DNA of 32,023 nucleotides, from contig JAHFGV010000026.1 in assembly GCA_023247255.1 (NCBI GenBank), positions 1 through 32,023 of the forward strand, written 5' to 3'. The stretch is from Candidatus Omnitrophota bacterium. GTDB taxonomy: Bacteria > Omnitrophota > Gorgyraeia > Aquiviventales > Aquiviventaceae. Numbering within the stretch: position 1 is the first letter of the stretch; each line of letters starts with the position of its first letter. Shown in pieces: positions 14,210 to 22,508 of this stretch. Made by a program: the position numbers and the translations under genes. The notes beneath the pieces are model-generated. The model saw only the letters and a program-made list of their open reading frames with translations. It did no database searches and was not told where the DNA came from.

Positions 14210-14487
14210 TCAGGCTTTCCTCATAGTGCCTCCTCGTCTCATCCGCGCCCATCCCTCACGCTCACGTGCCAGAGATCCCTTCGCCTGTTGGGCGAATGCC
14301 TTCTGAGCGCGCTCGGCAATTTGTTCCGGGCTCAGATCTCTTTATGCGTTGCGATCGACCAACGGTGGCCGAATGGATCGAGGAGTTGTCCCTGTCGATC
14401 TCCCCAGAACATATCGGTCACCGGCATCAAGACGGTTGCGCCGGCTTTGACCGCCTGGTTAAAGGTCGCGTCCACATCTTCCATTTT
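14210..14487 (-). pseudogene. Relic of a VOC-family (glyoxalase/PhnB-like) protein
   Basis: Only the 3' half remains. The minus strand reads MEDVDATFNQAVKAGATVLM, then FWGDRQGQLLDPFGHRW and SIATHKE, typical of PhnB/glyoxalase-like VOC proteins. A frameshift follows: the original frame meets TGA at 14332-14334, while the next frame continues LSPEQIAERAQKAFAQQAKG, consistent with loss of one base. The 5' half is missing, and the fragment begins immediately after the batE stop codon. Confidence 0.75.
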
Positions 14488-15396
14488 TCACAAGGCGTTC
14501 AGCGTATCTTCAGGTACCCAACCAGAGAGGCCGTCGGCGCGCTTGAGCTGGACCCAACCGAATTCATGCCCGAGGACCTGGACGATCGTACCTTCGGGCA
14601 GTTCGAAGTGGGTAGTGCCCGTTGTCTGCGGAGAGAACTTTACATCGATCTGCTCACGCACGACGACTGCCTTTGGCACGCCATCTAGCACTAGCGTTTT
14701 CACGACCAACGCGGTGAAGAAAACAAGAGCAGTGGTCCCTGAGAGCCATACGACAGGCTGCGCAACGCGCCGAGTCTGCGGCTTCCAGGTAGCCAGGCTC
14801 CACATGAGCACCAGCAGCCACCCCGACAGGCCAGACCATCCGGCAAGCTCGGACGTTGCGAATCGTTGCTGGAGCGTCAGCCATCGAATCAGACGAGAGG
14901 GTATCACCGAAGCATTGACCCCGGCTTGTAAGAGCGCCTGGACGTATTCCAAATTTGCCTGGACGTCGGCGTCACGGGGTAGAAATGCTTTTGCCTTCAG
15001 ATAGGCCCAGAGGGCTTCACTTTTTTTCCCGCTTTTCAAGAGCGCGTTGCCGAGGTTGTAGTAGAGTACGCCGTTCTGCCACCCCGCTGCCAGGAGATCT
15101 CGGTAGCCTGACGCAGCCTCAGAGAACTTGCCGTTTCGGTAGTGCTCATTGGCCTGTTGGAAAGTTGACGTTGCACTCACCGAAGCGTTGACGCGAGCCA
15201 CACCGCCACCCCACAGGGTCATGCTGGCGACGATGCCAACGGTTAAGCGGATGGTGTAAAGCCGTACGGGATGAGCCTGTGGCACCGATAAGGCTGCCCC
15301 GATGGGACCGACATCCCGCCCACCCATACGGCTGCTAACTGCCGTGTCGCCCAAAATCCTCGGCCGTGGCGCAATGGCGGGGTTGGATCGTCTCAT
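14488..15396 (-). CDS. batE: BatE-like TPR/SH3 membrane protein
   Basis: The 302-residue product contains TPR repeats (ANEHYRNGKFSEAASGYRDL; LYYNLGNALLKSGKKSEALW), a two-segment membrane region (LAGWSGLSGWLLVLMWSLA; TTALVFFTALVVKTLVL), and a C-terminal bacterial SH3 domain ending GWVQLKRADGLSGWVPEDTL. This is the BatE layout. The ATG at 15396 overlaps the batD stop by 4 bases, so I prefer it to the track start at 15504. Residues about 5-47 are encoded by a 130-bp interspersed repeat inserted in frame ahead of the signal peptide (VRLYTIRLTVGIVASMTLWG). This gives an unusually long, Pro/Arg-rich leader that may impair export unless an internal start is used. Confidence 0.88.
   Translation of the reverse strand: MRRSNPAIAPRPRILGDTAVSSRMGGRDVGPIGAALSVPQAHPVRLYTIRLTVGIVASMTLWGGGVARVNASVSATSTFQQANEHYRNGKFSEAASGYRDLLAAGWQNGVLYYNLGNALLKSGKKSEALWAYLKAKAFLPRDADVQANLEYVQALLQAGVNASVIPSRLIRWLTLQQRFATSELAGWSGLSGWLLVLMWSLATWKPQTRRVAQPVVWLSGTTALVFFTALVVKTLVLDGVPKAVVVREQIDVKFSPQTTGTTHFELPEGTIVQVLGHEFGWVQLKRADGLSGWVPEDTLNAL
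15256..15385. repeat. 130-bp interspersed element, copy C (inside batE)
   Basis: The plus strand starts GTAAAGCCGTACGGG and ends GGCGGGGTTG, aligning end to end with 24421-24550 and 25411-25540 at the same length. Shared blocks include CATCCCGCCCACCC and CGGCCGTGGC. I count roughly 60% identity to copy A, highest at the ends. The batE frame crosses it without a stop. Confidence 0.8.
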
Positions 15397-17261
15397 TTTG
15401 TCTTCCACCGTTCGAGCCGTTTCAGTACCGACTCGGCGCTGTTGAGCGTCGTACTCATCTGGCTGGACGCGACAGAAGTCGGCGCAAACCGCGCCGCGTC
15501 GCACTGGTCAAATAGCGATGCAAGCTCACCCAAGAGTTCTTCCGGAATCTCTCGTGGCTTGAGATGTCGCTCCAGTTCCACTTTTGTGAGGCCTTCGGAG
15601 GCAAGGTTGAATCGGTCACCGATGTACCGCTGCAATGCTCGGAAGACCTCGTCATAACATTCCACGACCTTGCCTGCTTGTTGGAGCTGCTTCGCACGTT
15701 GGCACTGGGTGATTGCACGCTTGAAGGCCCCGCTTGAGCGCGCCAGACCCGGGTCGGCCATCAGCCGCTCGTAATAGCGGTGCAGGATCTCGCTGACACC
15801 TAAAAGGACAAGTGGCAGGATTAACAGAAGCCACGACCATAAAGACCGATACCATGCCCATCCAAGGGGCTGCAACATTCCCAGATCCTCTTTGATGTAG
15901 ATGATGTCGCGGCCTAGAGCCTCTGGTCGTTCCGGACCCACAGGCCCTTGAGGCGCCAAGATAAGGGTGGGGCGTTCCTGCACGGGTGCTGGCTTCACCT
16001 GAATGGGAATGGGTTCCTTGGTCAGCGTGCGGTATTGCCCGATCTCTGGGTCAAAGAAGGAAAATCGAACAGCGGGAATCTGCGTCACCGAGGGGTCGGT
16101 GGGAATCAATACTTGCTCGAAAATCTTCTGCTGGTTTTGACTGTCTCGATTTTGCTGTGGCTTCGGCTCGTAGATTCTAAAATGGATCGGGTCCCCAATG
16201 ATCGCTGGCGGCGCAATCGCGTCAAGATTTCCATTACCCCGCACCGTCATCGTCAGTGTGATCGGCTCACCAGCGGTCGCCTCGACAGGAACTGCGCTCA
16301 CGTCAAGACTGAAGCGTCCGATCGCACCTGCAAAATCCTCAGGTCTATCCTCCGCTGGCAATGGGAGGACTTCGATCGTCACTGGATCGGCCCTCACACT
16401 GACAGGGACCAACTGGGACGATCCGAAGAAATCTTCCAGCAATGAATCGCTGCCGAAGAAACCTTCGAATGGATCGTCTCCGAACGGCGATGCCGAGCGA
16501 CGATGCGACCGATTCCGCTGGACGATCTGGCAGTTGATCGACGCTGGCCCCAGCGACAGAAGTCCTGTTCTGAGCGGGACCACTTCCGTGTTGAACTCCA
16601 GCAGCGTGTACGACTCTGCGCCGATAACGACGTCCGATTGCTTCGGTTGTTGGAGCCCTTTGACTAGGAAGCCATCGGCCTGTAGGGTGGGCATCTCGAT
16701 TCCGCGGACCGCAACTTGGCCAACCAAAAGCTGCAACTTCATGGGAATCGCTTGGTTGAGGTACGCCTTCGTCTTATCGACGCCCAGCTGCAGCTGAAGG
16801 TGATCGCCAAGCTGCGGTGCGCCCCCCGTTTCTTCGGCAGGCTCCGCACCCTGTGTCACGATGGAGGCAGACGGCAGGACTTGGACATCGATCGGCTGCG
16901 TCTGGTAGGTCTTCCCATCCACATTCACAGCAATCGGGCCAATCGTGAAGGTCCCCTCTTTTTTCGGCGTAAGGACATAAGTATGGGAGACCGACGAAGA
17001 CATCTGGCCGTTGATGATCGAAATCTGCGTTGAGGGGCCAAGGTACTGCGCGTCGAATCCGTCAAGCGTAAGATCCGGCGGCCGGGCATTCTGTGTCCCG
17101 TTCACATCGAGGCTCAACTGCATCCGGCCGTTGAGCGGTACGTGGTTCCGGTCGACTCGTGCCTGGACGCTGATCCCCTCGGCAAATGCCAACGAACTCA
17201 CGGCGACTACGGTAAGAAATACACCCACCCTCTGGCACGTCGTCAGCGTAGAGCGAATCAT
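15393..17261 (-). CDS. batD: BatD (Bacteroides aerotolerance-like) membrane protein
   Basis: The 622-residue product opens with a signal peptide (TTCQRVGVFLTVVAVSSLAF, cleavage after FAEG). It has repeated Ig-like beta domains (VQARVDRNHVPLNGRMQLSL; HTYVLTPKKEGTFTIGPIAV; AVPVEATAGEPITLTMTVRG), the classic BatD layout. One transmembrane helix lies near residue 475 (WLLLILPLVLLGVSEIL), followed by a cytoplasmic helical tail. BatD proteins are thought to work with BatA/B and MoxR in envelope stress or aerotolerance. It begins 9 bases after the batC stop, with no strong Shine-Dalgarno, and overlaps batE by 4 bases, so it is coupled on both sides. Confidence 0.93.
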   Translation of the reverse strand: MIRSTLTTCQRVGVFLTVVAVSSLAFAEGISVQARVDRNHVPLNGRMQLSLDVNGTQNARPPDLTLDGFDAQYLGPSTQISIINGQMSSSVSHTYVLTPKKEGTFTIGPIAVNVDGKTYQTQPIDVQVLPSASIVTQGAEPAEETGGAPQLGDHLQLQLGVDKTKAYLNQAIPMKLQLLVGQVAVRGIEMPTLQADGFLVKGLQQPKQSDVVIGAESYTLLEFNTEVVPLRTGLLSLGPASINCQIVQRNRSHRRSASPFGDDPFEGFFGSDSLLEDFFGSSQLVPVSVRADPVTIEVLPLPAEDRPEDFAGAIGRFSLDVSAVPVEATAGEPITLTMTVRGNGNLDAIAPPAIIGDPIHFRIYEPKPQQNRDSQNQQKIFEQVLIPTDPSVTQIPAVRFSFFDPEIGQYRTLTKEPIPIQVKPAPVQERPTLILAPQGPVGPERPEALGRDIIYIKEDLGMLQPLGWAWYRSLWSWLLLILPLVLLGVSEILHRYYERLMADPGLARSSGAFKRAITQCQRAKQLQQAGKVVECYDEVFRALQRYIGDRFNLASEGLTKVELERHLKPREIPEELLGELASLFDQCDAARFAPTSVASSQMSTTLNSAESVLKRLERWKTK

Positions 17262-17270
17262 CGTTGAGGT

Positions 17271-18149
17271 TCACCAATCCTGGTCCACATCGGGCTCTCG
17301 CGCTGGACCTTGATGCTCCTTCACCAGCGCTCCACGCTCTTCATTCTTGAGCGTATCGAGAATCCAAAGCGCTTGCTGTTGAGACATGTTCTGCGACTCT
17401 GCAACCGCCTGTGCACTTTGCTCAGATCCCTGCTGGGCTGGTTGTTGCCGTGCGGCTTGAGCCGGCTGTCCCTGTTGCTGTGGATCGGTCCCTTGCGCAG
17501 CTTCCATCGATGATTGAGACTCCGGCTCGGATTTCGATTCGGCAGAGGCGGCTTGTTGCTGTTGTTGCTGCGATTCGCCGGCTTGCTCGGTTTGCTGCTG
17601 AGATTGCGCCTGTTGGGTGGTTTCTGTCTGCGCTTGAGCGGATTGCTGATTCGCCTTCTGCTGCTGGACCTTCGCCGACTGCTGCTCCTGCTGCGTCTTC
17701 AATGCTTTCAGACGCTGTTCAACTAATTCGTAATTATACTTCGCATCCACATCCTTCGGTTCCTGCCGAATCGCGAACCGATAGTCTTCCAGCGCTTTTT
17801 GGTAGAAATCGACCGCTTGGTTGGGCGTAGCCTGTTCTGCGGCACGTCCCAGCCGGGAGTGTGCATTCCCCAGGTTGTAGGAGGCTCGGCCTTGGAGCGA
17901 TGAACCGGATGAGGCGACGGCGCTGCTCAGAGACTCCGCGGCTTTGTCGTAGTGACCCTGCTGATATCGCACCGTCCCAAGGTTGTAGTGCAGCGTTGGA
18001 TCGGTCGGTCGCTGTTTCAGCAAGCGCTCGAAGCGCTCAGCCTGAAAGTCTTGGGAAGCCTTGCGCTCATCGGCGTCGCTCGAAAGCGCTCCTCCAATCA
18101 TCAGCAGAGCGATAAGTATCCACCGCGTTAGTCTCAACCTACCACCCAT
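17271..18149 (-). CDS. batC: BatC-like TPR protein with Gln-rich tail
   Basis: The roughly 292-residue product starts with a signal peptide or anchor (RLTRWILIALLMIGGALSS). TPR units follow (LHYNLGTVRYQQGHYDKAAE; ASYNLGNAHSRLGRAAEQA; DAKYNYELVEQRLKAL). Residues about 175-265 are strongly Gln/Ala-rich (QQQKANQQSAQAQTETTQQ), with a final globular piece (QALWILDTLKNEERG). This is the BatC pattern. The track extends to 18212 through a palindromic repeat from a TTG; I use the ATG at 18149 just after the repeat, although it lacks a clear ribosome binding site. The repeat separates it from batB. Confidence 0.87.
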   Translation of the reverse strand: MGGRLRLTRWILIALLMIGGALSSDADERKASQDFQAERFERLLKQRPTDPTLHYNLGTVRYQQGHYDKAAESLSSAVASSGSSLQGRASYNLGNAHSRLGRAAEQATPNQAVDFYQKALEDYRFAIRQEPKDVDAKYNYELVEQRLKALKTQQEQQSAKVQQQKANQQSAQAQTETTQQAQSQQQTEQAGESQQQQQQAASAESKSEPESQSSMEAAQGTDPQQQGQPAQAARQQPAQQGSEQSAQAVAESQNMSQQQALWILDTLKNEERGALVKEHQGPAREPDVDQDW

Positions 18150-18150
18150 T

Positions 18151-18229
18151 GGAATTGTGGATTGTGGATTGTGGAATGCGGATTGAAAGATCGGATAATC
18201 CGCAATCGACAATCCACAATCGAAAATTC
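18151..18229. repeat. Palindromic repeat family 8, copy 1 (batB-batC gap)
   Basis: Tandem ATTGTGGATTGTGGATTGTG on the left pairs with CAATCGACAATCCACAATCG on the right, with a second inner pair (GCGGATT / AATCCGC). It is related in motif and layout to 28324-28386. It fills the 90-base gap between batB and batC and could form a long hairpin in the transcript. Confidence 0.8.
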
Positions 18230-18239
18230 GAAAGTGGGA

Positions 18240-19250
18240 TCATCGGTCTACCATGCGGCGACGATCGCTGATGAGTGGTTCGCACGTCAAGAGGAACAAC
18301 GCCACGGCCAATGCCCACTGAAATCGCAGCTCGTACTGCTTCTTCATCGTGCTCTCGAATTCCTGTTGATGCAGCGCGGCGATCCGGTCGCGATAGAGCA
18401 GATCGAGCCCGAACGCGGTTGGGGTAGCCCGGATGTAGCTGCCGCCGATCTCCAGCGCTATCTGTTGCAGGAGCCCTTCCGCAAGATGAGACTTCACGGT
18501 CCGTCCCTCGCGATCCTTCAAGAACGTCTGGTTGCCCTGCGCATCGGTGATCGGAACAAGCTCCCCTTCGGGTGTGCCGACCCCCACGGTAAAAATCTTC
18601 ACTCCTTGCTTGGCCGCCTCTTTGGCCGCTGACAGCGGATCTCCCTCGTGGCTCTCCCCATCGGTGATGATGATCAAGGCTCGGGAGTCCGGCGCTGACG
18701 ACGCGAAGACCTTGAGGCTGTCACGGATCGCGTTCGCAATCGCCGTGCCGCCACGTGGGATGGAATGGGTGTCGAGTTCATCGAGGGTGAGCGAAAACGC
18801 GCCATAGTCGACGGTCAGCGGACACTGCACGAAGCTCGTTCCGGCGAAAGCCACAAGACCGATCCGGTCGCCTTTCAACATCGGCACCAATTCTTGGATC
18901 GCAAGCTTTGCCCGCTCAAGCCGGCTGGGTTTGACGTCTTGGGCCAGCATGCTCTTTGAGACATCGAGCGCGATGACGAGATCGACTCCGCGTCGCTTGA
19001 TCTCCTGCCAGCGAAACCCCCACTGCGGGCCGATTAGCGCGATAACAAGGAAAAGAACCCCGATCATCACGATCGCCGCTTTGAGCGCTCGGGATCTATA
19101 GTCGACTTGCTCTGCCAACTGCGGCAGTAATCCAGCGTCCACGAGGTGGCTGAGCGCCTGCTTCCGATCGCGCAAGGCCCACACCCACAAACCCAGCAAC
19201 GCAACGATCACCCACCCCCATACCCACCTCTCAGGACAGGCCCAGCGCAT
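18240..19250 (-). CDS. batB: BatB-like VWA-domain membrane protein
   Basis: The 336-residue product has an N-terminal helix (WVWGWVIVALLGLWVW), a second at about residues 57-75 (AAIVMIGVLFLVIALIG), and a von Willebrand A domain from about residue 88. The MIDAS motif is complete: DVSKSM (DxSxS), the Thr in GGTAIANAI, and ITDGESHEGD. A C-terminal helix follows (FQWALAVALFLLTC). It is paralogous to BatA upstream. The start ATG at 19250 lies 4 bases after GGTGGTGG contributed by the end of a MITE-like element, which probably serves as the ribosome binding site. Confidence 0.93.
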   Translation of the reverse strand: MRWACPERWVWGWVIVALLGLWVWALRDRKQALSHLVDAGLLPQLAEQVDYRSRALKAAIVMIGVLFLVIALIGPQWGFRWQEIKRRGVDLVIALDVSKSMLAQDVKPSRLERAKLAIQELVPMLKGDRIGLVAFAGTSFVQCPLTVDYGAFSLTLDELDTHSIPRGGTAIANAIRDSLKVFASSAPDSRALIIITDGESHEGDPLSAAKEAAKQGVKIFTVGVGTPEGELVPITDAQGNQTFLKDREGRTVKSHLAEGLLQQIALEIGGSYIRATPTAFGLDLLYRDRIAALHQQEFESTMKKQYELRFQWALAVALFLLTCEPLISDRRRMVDR

Positions 19251-19254
19251 CAGT

Positions 19255-19388
19255 CCACCACCCGATGCTGTCCCGTTTTTCGATGGGACACTGCAACACC
19301 ATTTTCATAGCTGGCTGTCATGAGGACTCTTCACCCATCAAGCGCTTCATCGAATTGCAGGGGCCGACGGCAGCCCGCAGCAAGTGGT
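19255..19388. repeat. MITE-like element family 7, copy 1 (batA-batB gap)
   Basis: Homologous to 21336-21476. The ends are CCACCACCCGATGCTG and CGCAGCAAGTGGTG, a slightly decayed form of the 13-bp inverted repeat CCACCACCTGCTG. Shared interior blocks are GCAACACCATT, CACTCTT-like CCTCTTCACCCA, and CGAATTGCAGGG / CGAGTCGCAGGG. It occupies almost exactly the batA-batB gap. Confidence 0.85.
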
Positions 19389-19392
19389 GAAG

Positions 19393-20385
19393 TCAGGGCA
19401 GCACCCGAAGCCAGGTTTCACTCACCACGGCTTCACCCAACAACAGCAATATGGCTGGGATGACGAACCAAGGATACCACTCTTTATACGACAAGTAGCG
19501 CGGCTGTTCAATCGTGGTCTTTTCCATCCGATCGATCTCGTGGTAGATCGTCCGCAACGATTCGGTGTCGGTCGCACGGAAGTACTGGCCACCGCTCAGG
19601 CGCGCGATTTTCGTCAAGCCCGCATCGTCCACTTCGATTTTCACCTGCTGGTAGACTCTTCGTCCAAAGAGATCGGTGGCCGGATACGGGGCCAAGCCCT
19701 TCGTCCCGGCCCCGATCGTGTAGATGCGCACCCCCAACGTCTTGGCCAGCTGGGCCGCCGCCTCCGGAGTTACCGTCCCGGCGTTGTTCACCCCATCCGT
19801 CAACAACACGACGATGCGGCTTTTCGTCTTTGGATGGCGCAGTCGGTTCAGCGCCGTCGCGATTCCGGAGCCGATGGCCGTTCCATCTTCCACCATGCCG
19901 ATCTCCACTCGGTCGAGCTGGCTCAAGAGCCAGCCGTGGTCCATGGTCAGTGGGCACTGCGTATATGGCCGGCCAGCGAAGATGACGAGTCCGATGCGGT
20001 CGTTCGGACGGTGCTCGACGAACTCTTTCACGACGTCCTTCACGACGTCAAGTCGGTTGTGCCGAACGCCATGGAGGGTGAAATCCTCAGCCAGCATGCT
20101 CCCGGAGATATCGACAGCGAGCACGATGTCGATGCCTTCCGTCTGGAGCCGGCTCGCCTCAAGTCCTTGTTGTGGCCGTGCCAAGGCGACGACGACCCAG
20201 GCGATGGCGATGGCGCGAAGGAGTGTTGGCAGGCGCAGCCAACTGGGATGGCTCTGATGCGTTGCTGACTCAAGCCCTGCGGCGCTTGGAAAGCGCATCC
20301 GAGCCCGGGCAATCCATCGCGCTCCCCACAGCATCAACGCCGGCAGCAGGAGGGCTGCGAACCACAGCGGATCGCGAAAGCTCAT
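19393..20385 (-). CDS. batA: BatA-like VWA-domain membrane protein
   Basis: The 330-residue product has an N-terminal helix (LWFAALLLPALMLWGARW), a second helix (LLRAIAIAWVVVALARP), and a VWA domain with an intact MIDAS: DISGSMLAEDF, GTAIGSGIATALN and LLTDGVNNAG. A C-terminal helix follows (WFVIPAILLLLGEAVV). It is typical BatA. The start ATG overlaps the preceding stop by 4 bases (ATGA), so it is translated from the same message. BatA and BatB probably form a membrane complex regulated by the MoxR ATPase. Confidence 0.94.
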   Translation of the reverse strand: MSFRDPLWFAALLLPALMLWGARWIARARMRFPSAAGLESATHQSHPSWLRLPTLLRAIAIAWVVVALARPQQGLEASRLQTEGIDIVLAVDISGSMLAEDFTLHGVRHNRLDVVKDVVKEFVEHRPNDRIGLVIFAGRPYTQCPLTMDHGWLLSQLDRVEIGMVEDGTAIGSGIATALNRLRHPKTKSRIVVLLTDGVNNAGTVTPEAAAQLAKTLGVRIYTIGAGTKGLAPYPATDLFGRRVYQQVKIEVDDAGLTKIARLSGGQYFRATDTESLRTIYHEIDRMEKTTIEQPRYLSYKEWYPWFVIPAILLLLGEAVVSETWLRVLP

Positions 20386-21326
20386 GCGATCTTCCCGGTG
20401 CTTACCACCGCAGACTCCAGCGATGGCGCGGTGTCCTGAACAAACCGACGCGCTGCTTCAAACGCCTCATCCGCTTCGTGCCCAGACGGCTCGTAGCGCG
20501 CGAACTTCACCAGGTCGCAGCGCTCCAAGAAATCCTGCAGCAGCCGACGGTGATTCAGGGAGAGGACTGCTGCGTTCGAGGCGACCTGAAGGAACTCTTC
20601 GGTCGTCATCTCTGGAGCCTTCAGCCCGAATCGGGCCTCAACGTAAGCCCGCACAATGCTAGAAATCCTGACGTAGTACTCCTCATAGCGATTGTGCGAT
20701 GGCAAATCCTCTTGGTGCAGCTTTGATAAGGCATCAAACGCGATCGCGTGCGGTGGCTGGGGCGGGGCTGACGACGTCTTTGCCTGTTTGCGTTGCCATC
20801 TCCACCACCAGACTCCAGTCACCATCCCCATCACCGCCAAGGCTCCGAGGAACAACCCCCACGCTGAGCGCATGGGAATCAGCGGCTTGACGTCTCGGAT
20901 GTCCTGACGTTTCCAATCGACCGGCAACAGGCTTTTGACCGTAATCGGCAAGGCCTGAGTGCGCGCCTCATGGGTCGCGCCATCGCTGGCCTGATACGTC
21001 ACCACGGTCTCAGGGATGGTGTGATGCCCCGTCGAGTAGCTGTACAACCGATACCAGCGTTCTTCAGTCACGATTCCATTATCGGTACGTGGCGCCTCCC
21101 CACCGGATGCCTCCACAACGAAATCACCGAGCGTCCCACCGACCGATGGCCACTCGACTCTCACACCCGATGGGTATTTGAGGCTGACGAAGTACTGGAT
21201 GAAATCGCCCACGAGGACTTCGGATCGGTCGGCCGACGCTTCGGCACTCGGGCGCGATTCACCGGCATAGGCAACCGAGATGCCCAGCAGCAACGTCACA
21301 AAGAATACAAGGACAGATCGTCTCAT
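20382..21326 (-). CDS. Bat-operon membrane protein (BatD/DUF4381-like)
   Basis: The product is about 314 residues. A signal peptide (RRSVLVFFVTLLLGISVAYA, then GES) precedes one Ig-like domain (ADRSEVLVGDFIQYFVSLKY; TGHHTIPETVVTYQASDG). A transmembrane helix follows near residue 155 (SAWGLFLGALAVMGMVTGVW), then a cytoplasmic helical domain (YEEYYVRISSIVRAYVEARF; MTTEEFLQ; FLERCDLVKFARYEPS) that matches the C-terminal domain of DUF4381/BatD proteins. The track's 19 extra residues (WDELM upstream) come from the adjacent MITE, so the ATG at 21326 is chosen. GGTGG from the MITE end lies nearby. It probably acts as a scaffold with BatA/B and MoxR. Confidence 0.85.
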   Translation of the reverse strand: MRRSVLVFFVTLLLGISVAYAGESRPSAEASADRSEVLVGDFIQYFVSLKYPSGVRVEWPSVGGTLGDFVVEASGGEAPRTDNGIVTEERWYRLYSYSTGHHTIPETVVTYQASDGATHEARTQALPITVKSLLPVDWKRQDIRDVKPLIPMRSAWGLFLGALAVMGMVTGVWWWRWQRKQAKTSSAPPQPPHAIAFDALSKLHQEDLPSHNRYEEYYVRISSIVRAYVEARFGLKAPEMTTEEFLQVASNAAVLSLNHRRLLQDFLERCDLVKFARYEPSGHEADEAFEAARRFVQDTAPSLESAVVSTGKIA

Positions 21327-21335
21327 CAGCTCATC

Positions 21336-21476
21336 CCACCACCTGCTGTTGTCCGGCCTTTCGCTGGGGCACGGCAACACCATTGTCAGAGCCGCCAGTC
21401 ATCAGCACTCTTGCCCACTCTCACTCGCTCCGTCGAGTCGCAGGGTTTGCCACAGGCAACACGCAGCAGGTGGTGG
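21336..21476. repeat. MITE-like element family 7, copy 2
   Basis: A perfect 13-bp terminal inverted repeat, CCACCACCTGCTG (21336-21348) and CAGCAGGTGGTGG (21464-21476), encloses about 115 bases without coding capacity. It sits between the DUF58 gene and its downstream partner and ends 9 bases before the partner's start codon. Confidence 0.9.
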
Positions 21477-21478
21477 CG

Positions 21479-22354
21479 TCATCGCCGCATCGATCGCATC
21501 CGGAAGAATCGCAGCAGAGGATCGATATACGGCTGGTCCGTGCGAACCTCCACCAGATCAACGCCGGCCGCGCGGGTTATTTCCTTGACTCGTTGCCGAT
21601 GCACCTGGGCCCATTGCTGGTAGCTCTTACGGACATGCTCATTGGAACTATTGAGAACGATCTCGCGCTCCTGCTCGAGATCTTCCCAACGAATCCATCC
21701 AACCGGCGGCAGAATCTCCTGCCTGGGATCCACCAAGTGCACCGCAATGACATCGTGACGTCTGTTAGCGATTGCAAGTGTGGTCCCGATATCCTCGCAG
21801 AAGAAATCTGAAATAAGAAAGATGACGGCCTTGCGATGCAAGACGCTCGCCAGATAGTCGAAAGCCGTTGTCAAGCGGGTTCCATGGCCGGTAGGCTCGA
21901 AGGAGAGCACGTCGCGGACCACTCGCAGGACATGCTTAGAGCCTTTCTTGGGCGGGATGAAACGTTCGACTCGGTCGGTGAAAAGCAGCAGGCCGACTTT
22001 ATCGTGGTTTTTGATGGCAGAGAATGCAACGACGGCGCAGAGCTCCGTCGCGATGCGGTTCTTTAGCTGGGAACCTGAGCCAAACGCCATCGAACGGCTT
22101 AGGTCGACCAGAAAAATTACAGTCAGCTCCCGTTCCTCGACGAACCGCTTGATGTAGACTCGGCCGGTTCGGGCGGTGACGTTCCAGTCGATGGAGCGGA
22201 TCTCGTCACCCGGCTGGTACTCACGGACCTCTTCGAATTCGACGCCGCGGCCCTTGAAGACGCTCTCGTAGCGACCGGACATCGTCTCGTTGACAACACG
22301 CTTTGTGATTATCTCAATCCGACGAACTTGTCGGAGAATTTCGGGAGGAATCAT
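21479..22354 (-). CDS. DUF58 domain protein (VWA-like)
   Basis: The 291-residue product has the DUF58 signature GRGVEFEEVREYQPGDEIRS followed by IDWNVTARTGRVYIKRF, and then a VWA-like fold with a DxSxS motif (FLVDLSRSMAFGSG) and HDVIAVHLVDPRQ. DUF58 proteins are encoded beside MoxR ATPases and Bat genes and probably act as cytoplasmic adaptors. The ATG at 22354 has only TAGG just upstream. It is separated from moxR by 154 bases that include a short tandem repeat. Confidence 0.93.
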   Translation of the reverse strand: MIPPEILRQVRRIEIITKRVVNETMSGRYESVFKGRGVEFEEVREYQPGDEIRSIDWNVTARTGRVYIKRFVEERELTVIFLVDLSRSMAFGSGSQLKNRIATELCAVVAFSAIKNHDKVGLLLFTDRVERFIPPKKGSKHVLRVVRDVLSFEPTGHGTRLTTAFDYLASVLHRKAVIFLISDFFCEDIGTTLAIANRRHDVIAVHLVDPRQEILPPVGWIRWEDLEQEREIVLNSSNEHVRKSYQQWAQVHRQRVKEITRAAGVDLVEVRTDQPYIDPLLRFFRMRSMRR

Positions 22355-22364
22355 CCTAGCTAAA

Positions 22365-22414
22365 AACAGTGACTAAATCAGTGGCCAGTGATCAGTGACT
22401 AGTAACCAGTGGAA
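22365..22414. repeat. CAGTGA-type short repeat (moxR-DUF58 gap)
   Basis: ACAGTGACTAAATCAGTGGC and CAGTGATCAGTGACTAGTAA then CCAGTGG repeat the unit CAGTGA/CAGTGG several times in both orientations. The rest of the gap to 22508 shows no gene. Confidence 0.65.
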
Positions 22415-22508
22415 CGTTCGACGAGAAACACGAAGAAATATATCAAGATATTTTTGTCCACCTACTTAGACCCATCCGCGCAAGCCTAGCCTCATCTACC
22501 GTGGAAGA

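Noticed and set aside
17514-17726. Leu/Arg-rich plus-strand ORF
   Set aside because: It is the complement of CAG-rich Gln codons in the batC tail.
18151-18229. CRISPR-like array from repeated ATTGTGG units
   Set aside because: The units are only 7-10 bases, contiguous, and form one palindrome; there are no spacers.
19384-20268. 294-residue plus-strand ORF antisense to batA
   Set aside because: BatA VWA motifs on the other strand explain the open frame.
22365-22414. CRISPR or iteron-type origin from repeated CAGTGA
   Set aside because: Spacing is irregular, copies are few, and no cas or rep gene is present.
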